NCBI GenBank assembly: GCA_965153355.1
Contig: OZ231127.1
Location: 6,262,001 to 6,326,000 of the forward strand
Reading direction: 5' to 3'
DNA length: 64,000 nt
Source: Flaccisagitta enflata
Lineage: Eukaryota > Chaetognatha > Sagittoidea > Aphragmophora
Shown here piece by piece: positions 25,161-36,145 of this stretch; within the stretch, counting starts at the first letter, position 1, and every line of letters begins with the position of its first letter. Under the pieces are notes generated by a model. The model was not told the origin of the DNA, searched no databases, and saw nothing but the letters and a program-made list of their open reading frames with translations. Made by a program: the position numbers and the translations under genes.

Positions 25161-25539
25161 TACGACCACCTCCATCAGGACCTGAATTTTGGTCAATTTG
25201 ACCCCCTTGCCCCCACCCCATGGGGCACCCCCCTCACCCACTCACCCCACTACCCTCATACATGTTTTTGCTCCCCAATGAGTCCAAAAAATGTGCTTAT
25301 TCATTAAAAACAGGCTAGCAAAAAAAAATTTGAAGTTGACAGGTCACCACCAGCTTTGGCTCATTTTGGGGCCATTTTTTCAAGCTTTTAAGTGGTGGAC
25401 TACTCACAGGACCACTTTGGGAAGCCCCCTAAGGGTATTTTCGTGTTCTACCACACCCACCCCGTGCCCAAAACCGCGGCACAGACGATCTGAAGCCTAG
25501 AGGCCATTTTGATACACCTCAACACCCTGGTTCCTTTTT

Positions 25540-26150
25540 GGGCAGCGGCCCCGAAAGGGTCGATGACCTATGCTTTCACACAGGGGGATTTTCTCCTTCT
25601 CCTTCTCCTCCTTCTCCTCCTTCTCCTCCTTCTCCGTCCGTCCCCCCCTCAAATCCTACTCTCGAGGCCCAAATTCCAGTCTCAAGGCCCAAATCCCAGT
25701 CTTGAGGCCCAAATCCCAGCCTCAAGGCCCAAATCCTAGCCTCAAGGCCCAAATCCTAGCCTGGAGGCCCAGATTTTTGTCTTGAAGCCCAGATCTCAGC
25801 CTCGAGGTCACACTCTTAGCCAAGAGGCCCAGAACCCAGCTCTGAGGCCCAACGCTCAGCCTCCCGGCTAGGATTTGGGCCTTGAGGCTAGGATTTGGGC
25901 CTTGAGGCTGGGATTTGGGCCTTGAGACTGGAATTTGGGACTTGAGACTGGCATTTGGGCCTCGAGACTGGGATTTGAGGGGGAGGGATGGAGGAGGAGG
26001 AGGAGGAGGAGGAGAAGGAGAAAATCCCCTGTGTGAAAGCATAGGTCATCGACCCCTTCGGGGCCGCTGCCCTGCTCCTCCCTCAACTTCAACCACAACC
26101 TACATAAGCAGGGCACGGGTACCGCTGACCATCTAACGCTTTTGCGACTA
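25540..26150. mobile_element. Foldback element FB-1, copy D, near-perfect long palindrome
   Basis: Palindrome 25540-26072: GGGCAGCGGCCCCGAAAGGG at the left, inverted at the right, CTTCTCCT-rich runs inside each end, and arms of ~20-bp GGCCCAAATCCTAGCCTCAA repeats that reverse orientation near 25865. A 78-base tail ends TTTGCGACTA. Comparison with 52261-52290 shows it inserted inside a T-run of element E, leaving only Ts on both sides. Confidence 0.88.
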
Positions 26151-26503
26151 TTTTCAATTAGGTAATTTTAATCAAAATTGGGCTGAGTTGATAGTCCCGA
26201 TCAATGCCAGAGGACAGCTCTAACAATACACTTTCCCTAAAATGATTTTTATATATTTTTCTGAAATACACTTAAAATTTTGTTTTAAATACAAGAAATA
26301 TGACACATTTAGTAAAAAGTATATACCTGAGGAATTTTGATAGCGTTTCAAAAAACCATATATTAGGTATGTATGTGTATGTAATGGAAGCTTACACTAT
26401 ATAAATGTCTGTATTTTTTTCAGATTTTCTTTAAAGTTTATTGTTTCGTATTTGGATAATTGTATAAGTTTTATATAGGATGAATTGTTGCACACATCAC
26501 ATG

Positions 26504-27050
26504 AACTCACATGCAAAATTTCAAAAGCTTGGGTTTAATAGTTTTGGAGAGATTTGATTTTGTATTTTTTCAAAAATGTGTGATTATGGATTGTTTGACA
26601 TTTATCAATATGAATTCAAAAATAGGCTTGCCAATTTTTCAAAAATGAACTTACTTATTCACATGAAGTGTACCAACCTAATTCCAAAGTTTCAGGAGGG
26701 TACAATTACCCAAAAAGCCAGAAAAACCTTTCAAAGTTGGCAAAAAAAGGTCTCAAAATTTTGTATTTTTGGACAACCTGGGCTATTTGGTGCTTGTATG
26801 CCCATACAACTTCAGTGAGCTTTACCAAATTTAGCATACAAGTTCTCAAGGTTTAGGTGTTTCTTCAGGCAGAATTTTGGATACCTGCCTCAATTTTTAT
26901 TACTGTTTTTCCACAAAAAATACTCGAAAAATCCAAAATATGTTTTTTTGGCCAAATCTGCTATTCTGTGACCATCAGGATCATGAAATTTGGCATGAAT
27001 AGACATGTTCCCCACATGAACCCACATGTAAAGTTTTAAAATTATAGGTG
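26504..27050 (+). repeat. Single unit of the 515-bp arm repeat
   Basis: One diverged unit with the landmarks of the arm repeat in plus orientation, directly after element E copy 1. Confidence 0.75.
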
Positions 27051-28431
27051 CAATAGTCTTGGGCTAGGCCATATAAACAATAAGAACAATCATACATATT
27101 TAGCTACAAAATGACTAAGTTTGCCCTCAAAATTGGCTTGACTAGCTAAATAGTTTTATCCCGAGGATTTGTTTAAATTTTTACAGTTTCAAAAAACAAA
27201 TTTGTAAAGTATGTAAGGTACTTTTTTTTAAGAAAATTGTCAATAGATCAAAACATTTTTTTAACAAAATTTGGGACTGCAGTTTCTAAGATAGTAGAAA
27301 AGAAGAAAATATTAATGAGAAAGCGAAAAGAAATTGATTCCACATTCAATCAAGCTCAATATCAGCTAATTCTCTTGCGGAAACATCACTTTTTAGATTT
27401 GAATTGACTTTAAAGAATTGGAAGTGAGCTAGGGGATTTTTCCAGAAATTCAGAGTAAGGGGAGTAGAATCAGTTATGGGGAAGATCAAAGGTCGCCAGG
27501 GTACATGAGATTGGAAAACGGGCTCTTCCGGAGCTTCCAGACTTTCCAATTCTGCAGGAGCTTCAATTCTTGAATGAGCGTAGCGTCTTGCTCAGATACG
27601 AGAGGGATGATTTGGAGGACAGACAATTAAATTCTGTCTCATTTTTGCCCAGTAACAATGCTGAAGACAGAAAATGACAACAACCTCCATCACCAAAAAG
27701 ATGAATCCTCCCAAGCAAGCATACCTGCCTTTGTGTCTTTGTGTCTTTGTGTCTTTGTGTCTTTATGTCTTTATGTCTTCATGTCTCTGTATTCTTGTTT
27801 GTGCAATAGTGCGTCAAAATTAAATATAGCTCATGCAAACTAGATAAAAGTGGATGAGTTTCTCCTCTTTTGCAATAAGTAAAACTTTCTGAGATAGCTA
27901 TAAGAAAAAATATCAGCTTGCAAGCCTGTACATTACACATAGTCTAAACTTCAAATAGTAATCAATCATTTTACTCATTAGGACAAGTATATCTATCAAA
28001 ACTCGCTCTTCCATTGAAGTGCAGGTGCTTGGCTTGGTCCAAAAATAAGAGATATGAATATACATTTCATTTGGCATCAAACCCAGGTTTTTAGATCAAT
28101 TTTTCAAAAAATGGCAGACAGTTAAAGTCGGCTACTTCCATATACAGCTATGAAATAAATAATTTTCCATTCAATGTTACCTCTCATTTGATATTTTTTT
28201 GAACCACAACCATCCAATACTCCAAGTAGAAGTTTAGTATGACAAAAAGTGCAGACCTAGATCTTTCTAAATCTTTTTTCAGAAATTAATTTGAGGTCTT
28301 AAAAGCAGAGATATGTTGATTCTTTATGTTACAACTGACTTGGGACACCCTGTACCCAGTCTTCAAAAGTAACCACAACGAGCAAAAATTCTTACTAATC
28401 CCAAGTCTCCACTGTAATTCAGAATCTTTGA
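27051..28431. other. No gene seen; octamer microsatellite at 27728-27793
   Basis: AT-rich text. TGTCTTTG is repeated about seven times near 27730-27790. Short frames show no family signature. Confidence 0.4.
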
Positions 28432-30965
28432 TGTGGGTTCATGTGGAGCAATTGTCTCTTCATGCCAAATTTCATGATCCTGATGGTCACAGAATAGCGG
28501 ATATGGTAAAAAAAAACATATTTTGGATTTTTCGAGCGTTTTTTGAGTATTTTTTGTGGAAAAACAGTAATAAAAATTGAGGCAGGTAACCAAGATTCTG
28601 CCTGAAGAAACGCCTAAATTGTGTGCTAAATTTGGTAAAGCTCACTGAAGTTGTTTGGGCATACCAGCACGGAATAGCCCAGGTTGTCCAAAAATGCAAA
28701 ATTTTGAGACCTTTTTTGCCAACTTTGAATGGTTTTTCTGGCTTTTTGGGTTATTGTACCCTCCTGAAAATTTGGACTTAGGTTGGTACACTTCATGTGA
28801 ATTAGTAAGTTCATTTTTGAAAAATTGACAAACCTATTTTTGAATTCATATTGAAAAATGTCAAAAAATCCAGAATTACACGTTTTCAAAAAAATACAAA
28901 ATCAAATTTCTCCAAAACTATTAAACCCAAGTTTCTGAAATTTTGCATGTGAGTTTATGTGGGGCACATGTCTATTCATGCTAAATTTCATGATCCTGAT
29001 GGTCATAGAACAGCCTATATGGCTAAAAAACCCAAATTTTGGATTTTTTAAGCGTTCATTGAGCATTTTTTGGAAAAAACCGATAGTCAAAGTTCAGTCA
29101 GGTATCCGAAATTGTGCATGAAGAAGCGCCTGAACATTGAGAACTTGTATGCCAAATTTGGTTGAGCTGTCTCAAGTCTTTTGGGCGTACCCGCACCAAA
29201 TAGCCCAGGATGTCCATAAATGCAAAATTTTGAGACCTTTTTTGCCAACTTTGAGAGTTTTTTTTTGGCTTTTTGGGTCATTGTACCCTCAAGAAACTTT
29301 GGAATTAAGTTGGTACACTTCATATTAATAGGAAATTCCATTTTCACAAAATTGGCAATTATATTTTTGATTTGTTTTTCAAAAATGTCAAAAAATCCAA
29401 AATTACAAATTTTTGAAAAAATTTCAAAATCAAATTTCTCCAAAACTATTAAACCCAAGTTTTTGAAATTTTACATGTGGGTTCATGTGGGGCACATGTT
29501 TATTCATGCCAAATTTCATGATCCTGATGGTCATAGAACAGCCTATACGGCAAAAAAACCTAAATTTTGGATTTTTTGAGCATTTTTTTAGCATTTTTTT
29601 GAAAAAAATGGTAGTTAAATTTAGTCAGATATCCAAAATTTTGCATGAAGAAGCGCCTGAACCTTGAGAACTTTTATGCAAAATTTGGTAAAGTTGTCTC
29701 AAGTTGCGTGGCCGTAGCGTTACCAAATATCCCAGGGTGTCCAAATATGCAAAATTTTGGGACCTTCTTTTCTAACTTTGAAACATTTTTTAGCCTCTTA
29801 GGGTCATTGTACCCCTCTGAAACTTTGGTATTTGGTTGTTACACTTCATATGAATTAGCAAGTCCATTTTTACAAAATTAGCAAGCACATTTTTCATTTT
29901 TTTCAAAAGAATATCAAAAATCAAAAAATGCAAAATTTTGAAAAATTTCAAAACTGAATATCTCCAAAAGTATTAATCCCAGGGTTTTGAAATTTGACAT
30001 GTGTGTTCATGTAGGGCACATGTTTATTCATGCCAAATTTCATGGTCCTGATGGTCATAGAACAGCCTATATGTCAAAAAAAAAACAAATTTTGGGTTTT
30101 TTGGGGGTTTTTTGAGCATGTTTTGGAAAAAAATGGTACTTAAAATTCAGCCACGTATCCAAAATTTTGCATTAAGAAGCGCCTGAACCTTGAGAACTTG
30201 TACGCCAAATTTGGTAAAGCTGTCTCAAGTCATTTGGGCGTACCGGCGCCATAACGCCTAGGGGGTCCAAAAGTGCAAAGTTTTGAGACCTTTTTTTGCC
30301 AAATTTGAAAGGTTTTTTTGGCTTTTTGGGTTATTGTACCCTCCTGAAACCTTAGAATTAGGTTTGTACACTTACTAAGAACTAATACCCCAATTGGGCA
30401 CCAAGATTTCACTTTTTTTCCCCATGATAGCCATTTTTCAAAATTGGGTGTAAATTTTAGAACCCAATTTTTGGATTTTTTAGCCAAAAAATGAAAAATA
30501 TACAAGATTTTTAAAAAAAAATTTCATTTTTAGGTAAATAAGGTCATTATACATGCCCAAAACAAATTTCAGACTCACAGCTCAAAAATTCAAAATTTTA
30601 CTCAAAAAAATGAACTATAGCCCTTTTTCAAAAAGTAGGCCTAGACTTTAAAATGCCATATCTCCGCTTCTACTGAACCGATTTGGCTGAAATTTTGCAT
30701 GCAAGTAGATAAAAGGCATATCTAACTTTGCTTAAAATTTCATGCAAATTGGTTCATGGGTCTAGCGACAGCGGGGTTTTGAAATTTTTTTTTTTGAAAA
30801 AAATTTATTTTTTAGATGGGTACACTCAAAATTTTGACGTGTACCCATCCCAGTCTTGTTCAGCACCAAAAACTGAGCCTATATGCAAATTTCCACGCTT
30901 GTTGCCACTAACGCCGAGATTTTTTTTATTATTCCCTTTAGAGCCTAGACTATTAGTAATTCATA
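28432..30965 (-). repeat. Right arm of the large inverted repeat, ~525-bp tandem units
   Basis: Landmark CATGATCCTGATGGTCA recurs at about 28470, 28992, 29519 and 30043, so there are four units plus the unique outer flank, mirror to 15427-17354. The outermost shared text is TAGTCTAGG, at 15427 and inverted near 30955. I found no matching target duplication. Confidence 0.85.
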
Positions 30966-31555
30966 AAGCATTTACAGAATTGCTCTGATCCCAGTTCGCA
31001 TAATTTTGAGAGGGGTGTAAATCCCAATTCACTTTGCTTTTGTTTCATTTCCGCCTTTGAGTCTGTGTTGATTCAGTTCCGTATCGTGAGTGGGTTGATT
31101 GTGGGTTTTCTGTCAGATCGATGATGCTGATGCACTTCCCCTTTGTTTTATTTCTGCGGTTGAATTCATATTCACTCAGTTTTGAATTGTGAGTTGGTTG
31201 AATGTGGGTTTTCTGGTATGTTGATGATAACAATGTACTTTAACTTAGTTTCATTTCAGGCTAATGTCACAATCTCTTTTCGACGCGAGAACCCGACTTA
31301 CCACCACGTTTTCAGTGTTACTGCAATGTCTATTGCATTGTGACCAGTTTTTATAATTTCATGACATACCTAACTACCTGGATTACCTTGCCAAACCATT
31401 TTTTGTGACCACCCCTACCCCTAGGGGGCCTAAAAGTAAGGTCAAAATGGCCACATTTGCATGTCCGGAATTTGTCCGGACAAGCAAATAACAAGCAAAC
31501 CCTATCAAAAAATAGATTATCTGATCATTTCTCAGCTTTTAATCAGTTATCATCG

Positions 31556-31558
<3 letters not shown>
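30966..31558. other. No gene seen
   Basis: Two diverged ~110-base copies of GTGGGTTTTCTG context at about 31030-31120 and 31140-31220. Otherwise nothing recognised. Confidence 0.4.

Positions 31559-31594
<36 letters not shown>
31559..31594. repeat. (AG)n microsatellite
   Basis: About 17 AG dinucleotides. Confidence 0.95.
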
Positions 31595-31595
<1 letters not shown>

Positions 31596-31691
31596 CTGAT
31601 GTTTGTTCATTTGTTTTACGTTGAAAGAGCGCGCCTCAGACTAAGAGTCTTTTCATCCTCTCTGTACACACGGACGCAAAATACAGCGTGA

Positions 31692-32052
31692 TAAGGCACC
31701 AAAAGTTTTAGCACCTCCCACTACAGCCAATTTGGCTGAATGAAATTTCTTTTTGAAAGTTGTTTTGAGTCACTAAGGGGAATATGAGTGATGTCATCAG
31801 ATGGAATTTTCAAGATTGTACCTAGAAACTTGAAAATTATCATTTTTTACTCTATTTTCTTTACTTTTCAAAAAGTGGTCATTTTATGAGTAAAAGTGAT
31901 AAATTTCAAGGTTTTAGTTACAATTTCAAAAATCGCTCTGATGACGCCATTTGTACTCCTCTTAGTTACTCAAAATGACTTTCCATAAAAATATTCAATC
32001 AGCCAATATGGCTGTAGTGGGGGTGCCAAATTTTTTTTGGCTTTTGATACCT
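31692..32052. mobile_element. Palindromic MITE-like element, ~360 bases
   Basis: The left CCCACTACAGCCAATTTGGC is inverted at the right as GCCAATATGGCTGTAGTGGG. Similarity continues inward through the TGATGTCATCAG / CTGATGACGCCA pair, so nearly the whole element is a palindrome. Target duplication not resolved. Confidence 0.7.
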
Positions 32053-32118
32053 CATCAAGCAGTTTTTTGCGCCCATTTGTAATGAATGACAAATGACAAC
32101 TGAGAAATCGAGAATCGA

Positions 32119-32144
32119 AAGAAGAAAAAGAAGAAGAAAAAGAA

Positions 32145-32194
<50 letters not shown>

Positions 32195-32197
32195 GAA

Positions 32198-32228
<31 letters not shown>

Positions 32229-32232
32229 AAGA
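32119..32232. repeat. (AAG)n microsatellite
   Basis: GAA/AAG triplets with GGA, AAAG and TAG interruptions; AAGAAAG/AAGT tetramers follow to 32282. Confidence 0.95.
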
Positions 32233-32397
32233 AAGAAAGACAGAATGTAAGAAAGACAGAACGTAAGTAAGAAAGAAAGAAAGGCTGACATGGCAATATC
32301 AGTACTTGAGGTACTCGCCATGGTACTATTGCTATCAAATGTTGAAAAGGTATATTTACTTAAAAATTTTTCCCAATGAAAATCGGCTGACTTTTTT

Positions 32398-33775
32398 TTT
32401 ATCCCCAATGAACGTGTCCACCCAAGGTCGCGTTGGCTTTCTATTTTCCTGTAACAAATTGTAACAGTTCTGAATTATCCATTTTCTCCAGGCCCATTGA
32501 GTTAATTTGGCGACCATTTAAAGTCATCATGGCCATTTGGTCATATTTTATTGCTATTTCCTCGCCGATAACGTGAACTGTCCAAATTTGTACTTTTAGA
32601 GCACTTTATAGTGAATCAGGAAAAGAACGCAATTTCGGACAAATTTGAAGGGATTGGCTCAGCAAGTCAATTTCATCCTCATTATGGGAGAGAAAGTGGA
32701 CAAATACGGGCTCGGGTAAGCCCCCATTTCAGAGGAAAGAAATCCAAAAAATGATCGCGCGAAAAAATTCAAAGACAAAATGGTCATGATAAAATCTTGA
32801 ATTTCGGACAATTACGGTTTTTCTTCAATTCAATTTTCCCATCCACATTCAGTTGAGATAACTGATAGGTTTTTTTATCGCGTGCACGCAACTCTACACC
32901 CCGCTTGTCCGTCCGTCCGTCTAACTGTTGGTCACATATACTTATCAATTTTATTTTTAAGTCATTTTGTGTTTCATTCTTGGGTACACTAAGTCATTCT
33001 AAGTCATTCTAAGTCAATTCAGGCGGTTCAGATCACGCGACTTATAGGTGTTGGCCTCGTTTTCAGAAAAGTCCTAATTTAAAAAAGCAACGGCCCTATA
33101 CTTGTTGACCCGAACTAGTGGATTGCATAAAAGATGAATTCCGCTTTGTTTGTTTGTGTTTTTACACTATGAGGGGAGAATATTTGAATTTCGGACAATT
33201 ACGGTTTTTCTACAATTCACGCGCAAATCGTCACATTCAATTGAGATAACTGATAGGTTTTTTTATTCACGCGCAAATCGTTGATCTGGCGTATCGGCCC
33301 ATATCAATAGGGATATCTCGTGAATTTTTTCAAAACGATTCTCATGAAATTTTGCATGAAAACTCACTTAAGCAGAACCTAGTATGCGAGTGAATCATGA
33401 AGCTTTCAGTAAGGCGAGACCAGCCAGGGGGCAAGGACGCCCGCTAGTCGCTATCCCACTTATGCAGGGACTGGTGAAAAAAAAGTCAAAAGTTGATAGA
33501 AATTCCAATTTGCAGGCAAGATTTTTAAACGTTAGATGATTCTAACTGATTTTTATAAAAAAAAAAAAAAAATTATAACCCCCCCCGTAGCCTGGGGGGT
33601 GGGGGGATAGGGGGCCCGGGGGGCCATAAAGCTTCGGCGAATACCCAAAACCCATCTCCCAGACATCAAGGTTCACGATTCTCTCATAGTCAACCAGAAA
33701 TACCTGATTCTCAAAATATGATTTTTCCAAGGCCAAGGGTGAGTCTGTTGCTGATATCGTCCAGACAGAAGGTAA
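32398..33775 (-). mobile_element. Second 3'-anchored copy of the same RT element
   Basis: Read on the minus strand, this repeats the last RT codons (around 33655-33775, including a TVxxLTMRE-like tail and a G-rich run) and the 3' region of the copy at 17355-19133, ending with ACGTTCATTGGGGATAAA and an A-run near 32398. It is truncated 5' near 33775 and interrupted by a Helentron-like element at 32871-33060. A stretch around 32800-32880 is repeated at 33185-33265. Confidence 0.7.
32871..33060 (+). mobile_element. Helentron-like element, family 1 variant
   Basis: Head TATCGCGTGCACGCAACTC, GTCCGTCC repeats, subterminal TCACGCGACTTATAGG, tail TTGGCCTCGTTTT. It sits in the RT 3'-region copy. Confidence 0.6.
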
Positions 33776-33802
33776 AAAAAAAGAAATAGTGAGAACGACA
33801 GG

Positions 33803-33976
33803 AACAAGGCCGGATTCACGGCAATCCTAGTCGCGGACTATTGGGCAGAAGCAGTAATCGTTAAAATCGCCGCACCAGAAATGTCAGACGGACGCGGACG
33901 GACGGACGGACGGACGGACGGACGCAGGGACTGACCGACCGACGCAGCAAGATGTAGAGCCGCGTGTCCGCGACTA
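33803..33976 (-). mobile_element. Helentron-like element, family 1b
   Basis: GAACAAGGCCGGATTCACGG at one end, CGGACGGA microsatellite, inverted head CCGCGTGTCCGCGACTAC at the other. Confidence 0.8.
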
Positions 33977-34095
33977 CAAATGATTAAAGAAGAAATTGGG
34001 AAAGCATGTGAACTGAAGAGGGAGATAAACGTAAGAGGGCAGCAGGACTAAATACACGTTGGCAAATCATAATTTTGTGAGTTCAAAGGTCATGT

Positions 34096-34305
34096 CATAT
34101 CATATGTCATGTCATATCTATCTAGCTCATTGTGAAGTTGAAAAGGCCGTCCATTGCAGTGATGACTTGCCATGTTTCACACTTCATACTGTACTGTGGT
34201 CATATCATATGTCATGTCATATCTATCTAGCTCCTTGTGAAGTTGAAAAGGCCGTCCATTGCAGTGATGACTTGCTATGTTTCACACTTCATACTGTACT
34301 GTGGT
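34096..34305 (+). repeat. 105-bp tandem duplication (two units)
   Basis: Units starting CATATCATATGTCATGTCAT at 34096 and 34201 differ at only a few bases. The period is a multiple of three, so a 35-residue repeat appears in one open frame (34059-34400). No family is recognised and coding status is doubtful. Confidence 0.85.
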
Positions 34306-34924
34306 TTCAGGGTTGTCAGAGGATTGTTGAGGGGGTGAAACAAGTGACACCATCATTGTGTACATCTGTAGCATGCTTGGGTTTTGCTACAAAAAGATAG
34401 TTCAATTGACATAAGTGCAACGCCGTTTTGAAATAAAGGCTATAGGACACAATCCTTTGGGAGAGTGAATTTGTACTGCCAAATACATTTTACTTTAAAT
34501 CTTTAAATTCTTTATATGAAAAATATTTCTTATAAATGGCAAATAAAAGATTAAAAGAAATTATCACATTTGATGATAAAATAAAACTGTTTTATACCTT
34601 TTTTTTGTATTATGTTGGTTTTTTTGTCTATTTTTAGCTATTAATAAAAATTTTTTTTCTGAAAATACATTGAATATACTTTAAACAAATCATATCTATC
34701 ATTATAAGGCACTTACTAATGTAAATAAAAGAGAAAAAATGATAGAAAACTTATTTTATTAAAAAATAGTAATTTTTAGTATTTTTAGCTATATTAGCTA
34801 AATGAAACAAGATTTTGCATTAATTTTTTTTAAAATATATTACTTAAACACTTGATTACCTAAAACCATCATCAATTTTATCATTGTTTTATATTGATTT
34901 TTTACTGCATGTGGCAGTCGAAAT
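34306..34924. other. No gene seen; AT-rich
   Basis: No recognised repeat or coding signal between the duplication and the LINE fragment. Confidence 0.4.
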
Positions 34925-36145
34925 CTCGCGCTCAAAAGAACCGCGTCTTAGTTCAACAACCTCCGACCAAAACCCATTGATGTTTACTTTCAGTGTTCTG
35001 TTATCCAGAAATGAGAATAGAATGTTTTTCATCTGTCTTGATAGCCCGATTTTATTGATTTTGTGTTTCAGACCGGATTTCCAGACAGCATCAAATGCCG
35101 CTTTGACATCCAAAAACAAGGCGAGCGTGCAGTAACGTCTTTTGAAACCGTTAAAAACACCTTGCGATAACCTGAGCAAATGCTCTTGGCTCGATCTTCC
35201 CTTTGTAAAGCCAGCCTGATTCATGTTCAGAAAGTTTTTGTCATTTAACTCCTTCATCAAGTAGGCGTAAATGAACCTTTCGTAGATTTTGCCGAGACAT
35301 GATAACAAAGAAATGGGCCGGTAGTTGCATGCCAGCTTCTTATCTCTTCCTGGCTTTGCTACCATTCTGACTTTCGCCTCTTTCCATGACTTTGGGAAAA
35401 CGTTTTGATCCGCACATTGGTTGAAAAGATTGCACAGAATTTGCTTTGTTTCATTGCTACATATTTTCAATAGATCGTAAGTAATTCCGTCTTCCCCTGG
35501 AGCTGATTTCGCTTTGGTCTCACTTAAAAGTTTGTTAAACTGCGGAATGTGGATTTTACCCATTGAATTATCTTCTATAACTTTTTCTTCCCCGTTGATA
35601 TCCGCGTCAATCTGCCGTTTAAATTCGGTGTCAAACAGAGGATTGTCGGGTGTTTGATGCACTGAGTGCAGATATCTTGCAAATTCGTCACATTTCTCCT
35701 TGTCGTTGCAACTGAGCGTACCATCCGGGAGCGTTAGTGGGGCTTCGGGTTCTTCTACCTGTTTGTTGCTGTTCTTATGTTTATTGAAATTTCTCCACAT
35801 AGTGCGTGTGCTGTCTGAGTTACATATTTTTTCACAAGCTTCCTCCAATTGCTTTTCATCAAATTCGCGGATTTGCTGTTGTATCTGACAGTTGACGCGA
35901 TTGTAAAGTTTTGTGAGGACACGTCGACTAATATCCGTTTCTGCTTTTTTCCTGTTTTTTAACAGATGCTTTCTCAGACAGATGTTCCTACGAATATCAT
36001 CTGGAAGTTTACGCTTATTCTTAGGAGCAAATTTCTTAGTGCAGTCATCTTTGGCCTTCAGAAATATACTGTTGATTTTATCAATGTTCGCGTCAATATT
36101 ATCTGATGCATCAAAATTCTTGAGTTTATCATCAACTATTTGGGC
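34925..36145 (-). pseudogene. LINE-type (non-LTR) reverse transcriptase fragment, open for about 400 codons, truncated at both ends
   Basis: A continuous minus-strand reading frame (34889-36187 including flanking codons) shows the N-terminal half of a non-LTR retrotransposon reverse transcriptase: a Lys-rich linker after the endonuclease, then SAPGEDGITYDLLK, the fingers motif NYRPISLLSCLGKIYERF, QAGFTKGRSSQEH, and palm motif A in LFLDVKAAFDAVW (catalytic Asp). It breaks off right after VELRRG, where family members continue into the PQGS motif and then the YxDD catalytic motif, both absent. The endonuclease is also absent. It is therefore an internal fragment and cannot be active alone. Jockey/CR1-like by appearance; clade not determined. 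No internal stop or frameshift, so it is young or constrained. The upstream end abuts the PIAS SAP exon; the downstream end lies near 34925. Confidence 0.88.

Larger units (their letters stand above)
20089..25521. mobile_element. Mutator-like foldback DNA transposon, 5.4 kb, long TIRs, 9-bp TSD
   Basis: Both ends begin TGAGGTGTATCAAAATGGCC read inward, and the terminal ~350 bases are nearly identical inverted copies; each arm then becomes tandem ~375-bp units (about 2 on the left, 20440-21150; about 6 on the right, 22850-25160). It is flanked by the 9-bp duplication ACACCCTGG (20080-20088 and 25522-25530). The related sequence at 52261-52310 holds the same site once, without the element. Long TIRs with 9-bp duplications are the hallmark of Mutator-like elements. 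No transposase is visible, so it is probably non-autonomous. Confidence 0.85.
19845..26503 (+). mobile_element. Element E, copy 1 (~0.6 kb), split by the Mutator-like and foldback insertions
   Basis: Segments 19845-20088, 25531-25539 and about 26151-26503 join into one sequence matching the 47872-52575 copy in reverse. The ends resemble inverted GTGATG / CATCAC. No ORF. This copy provides the unoccupied site for the 4-kb hAT-like element. Confidence 0.75.

Noticed and set aside
20110-25500. Near-identical 69-residue ORFs at 20110-20319 (minus) and 25291-25500 (plus) as a duplicated gene
   Set aside because: They are the same piece of the Mutator-like TIR in its two orientations; no domain and no wider conservation seen.
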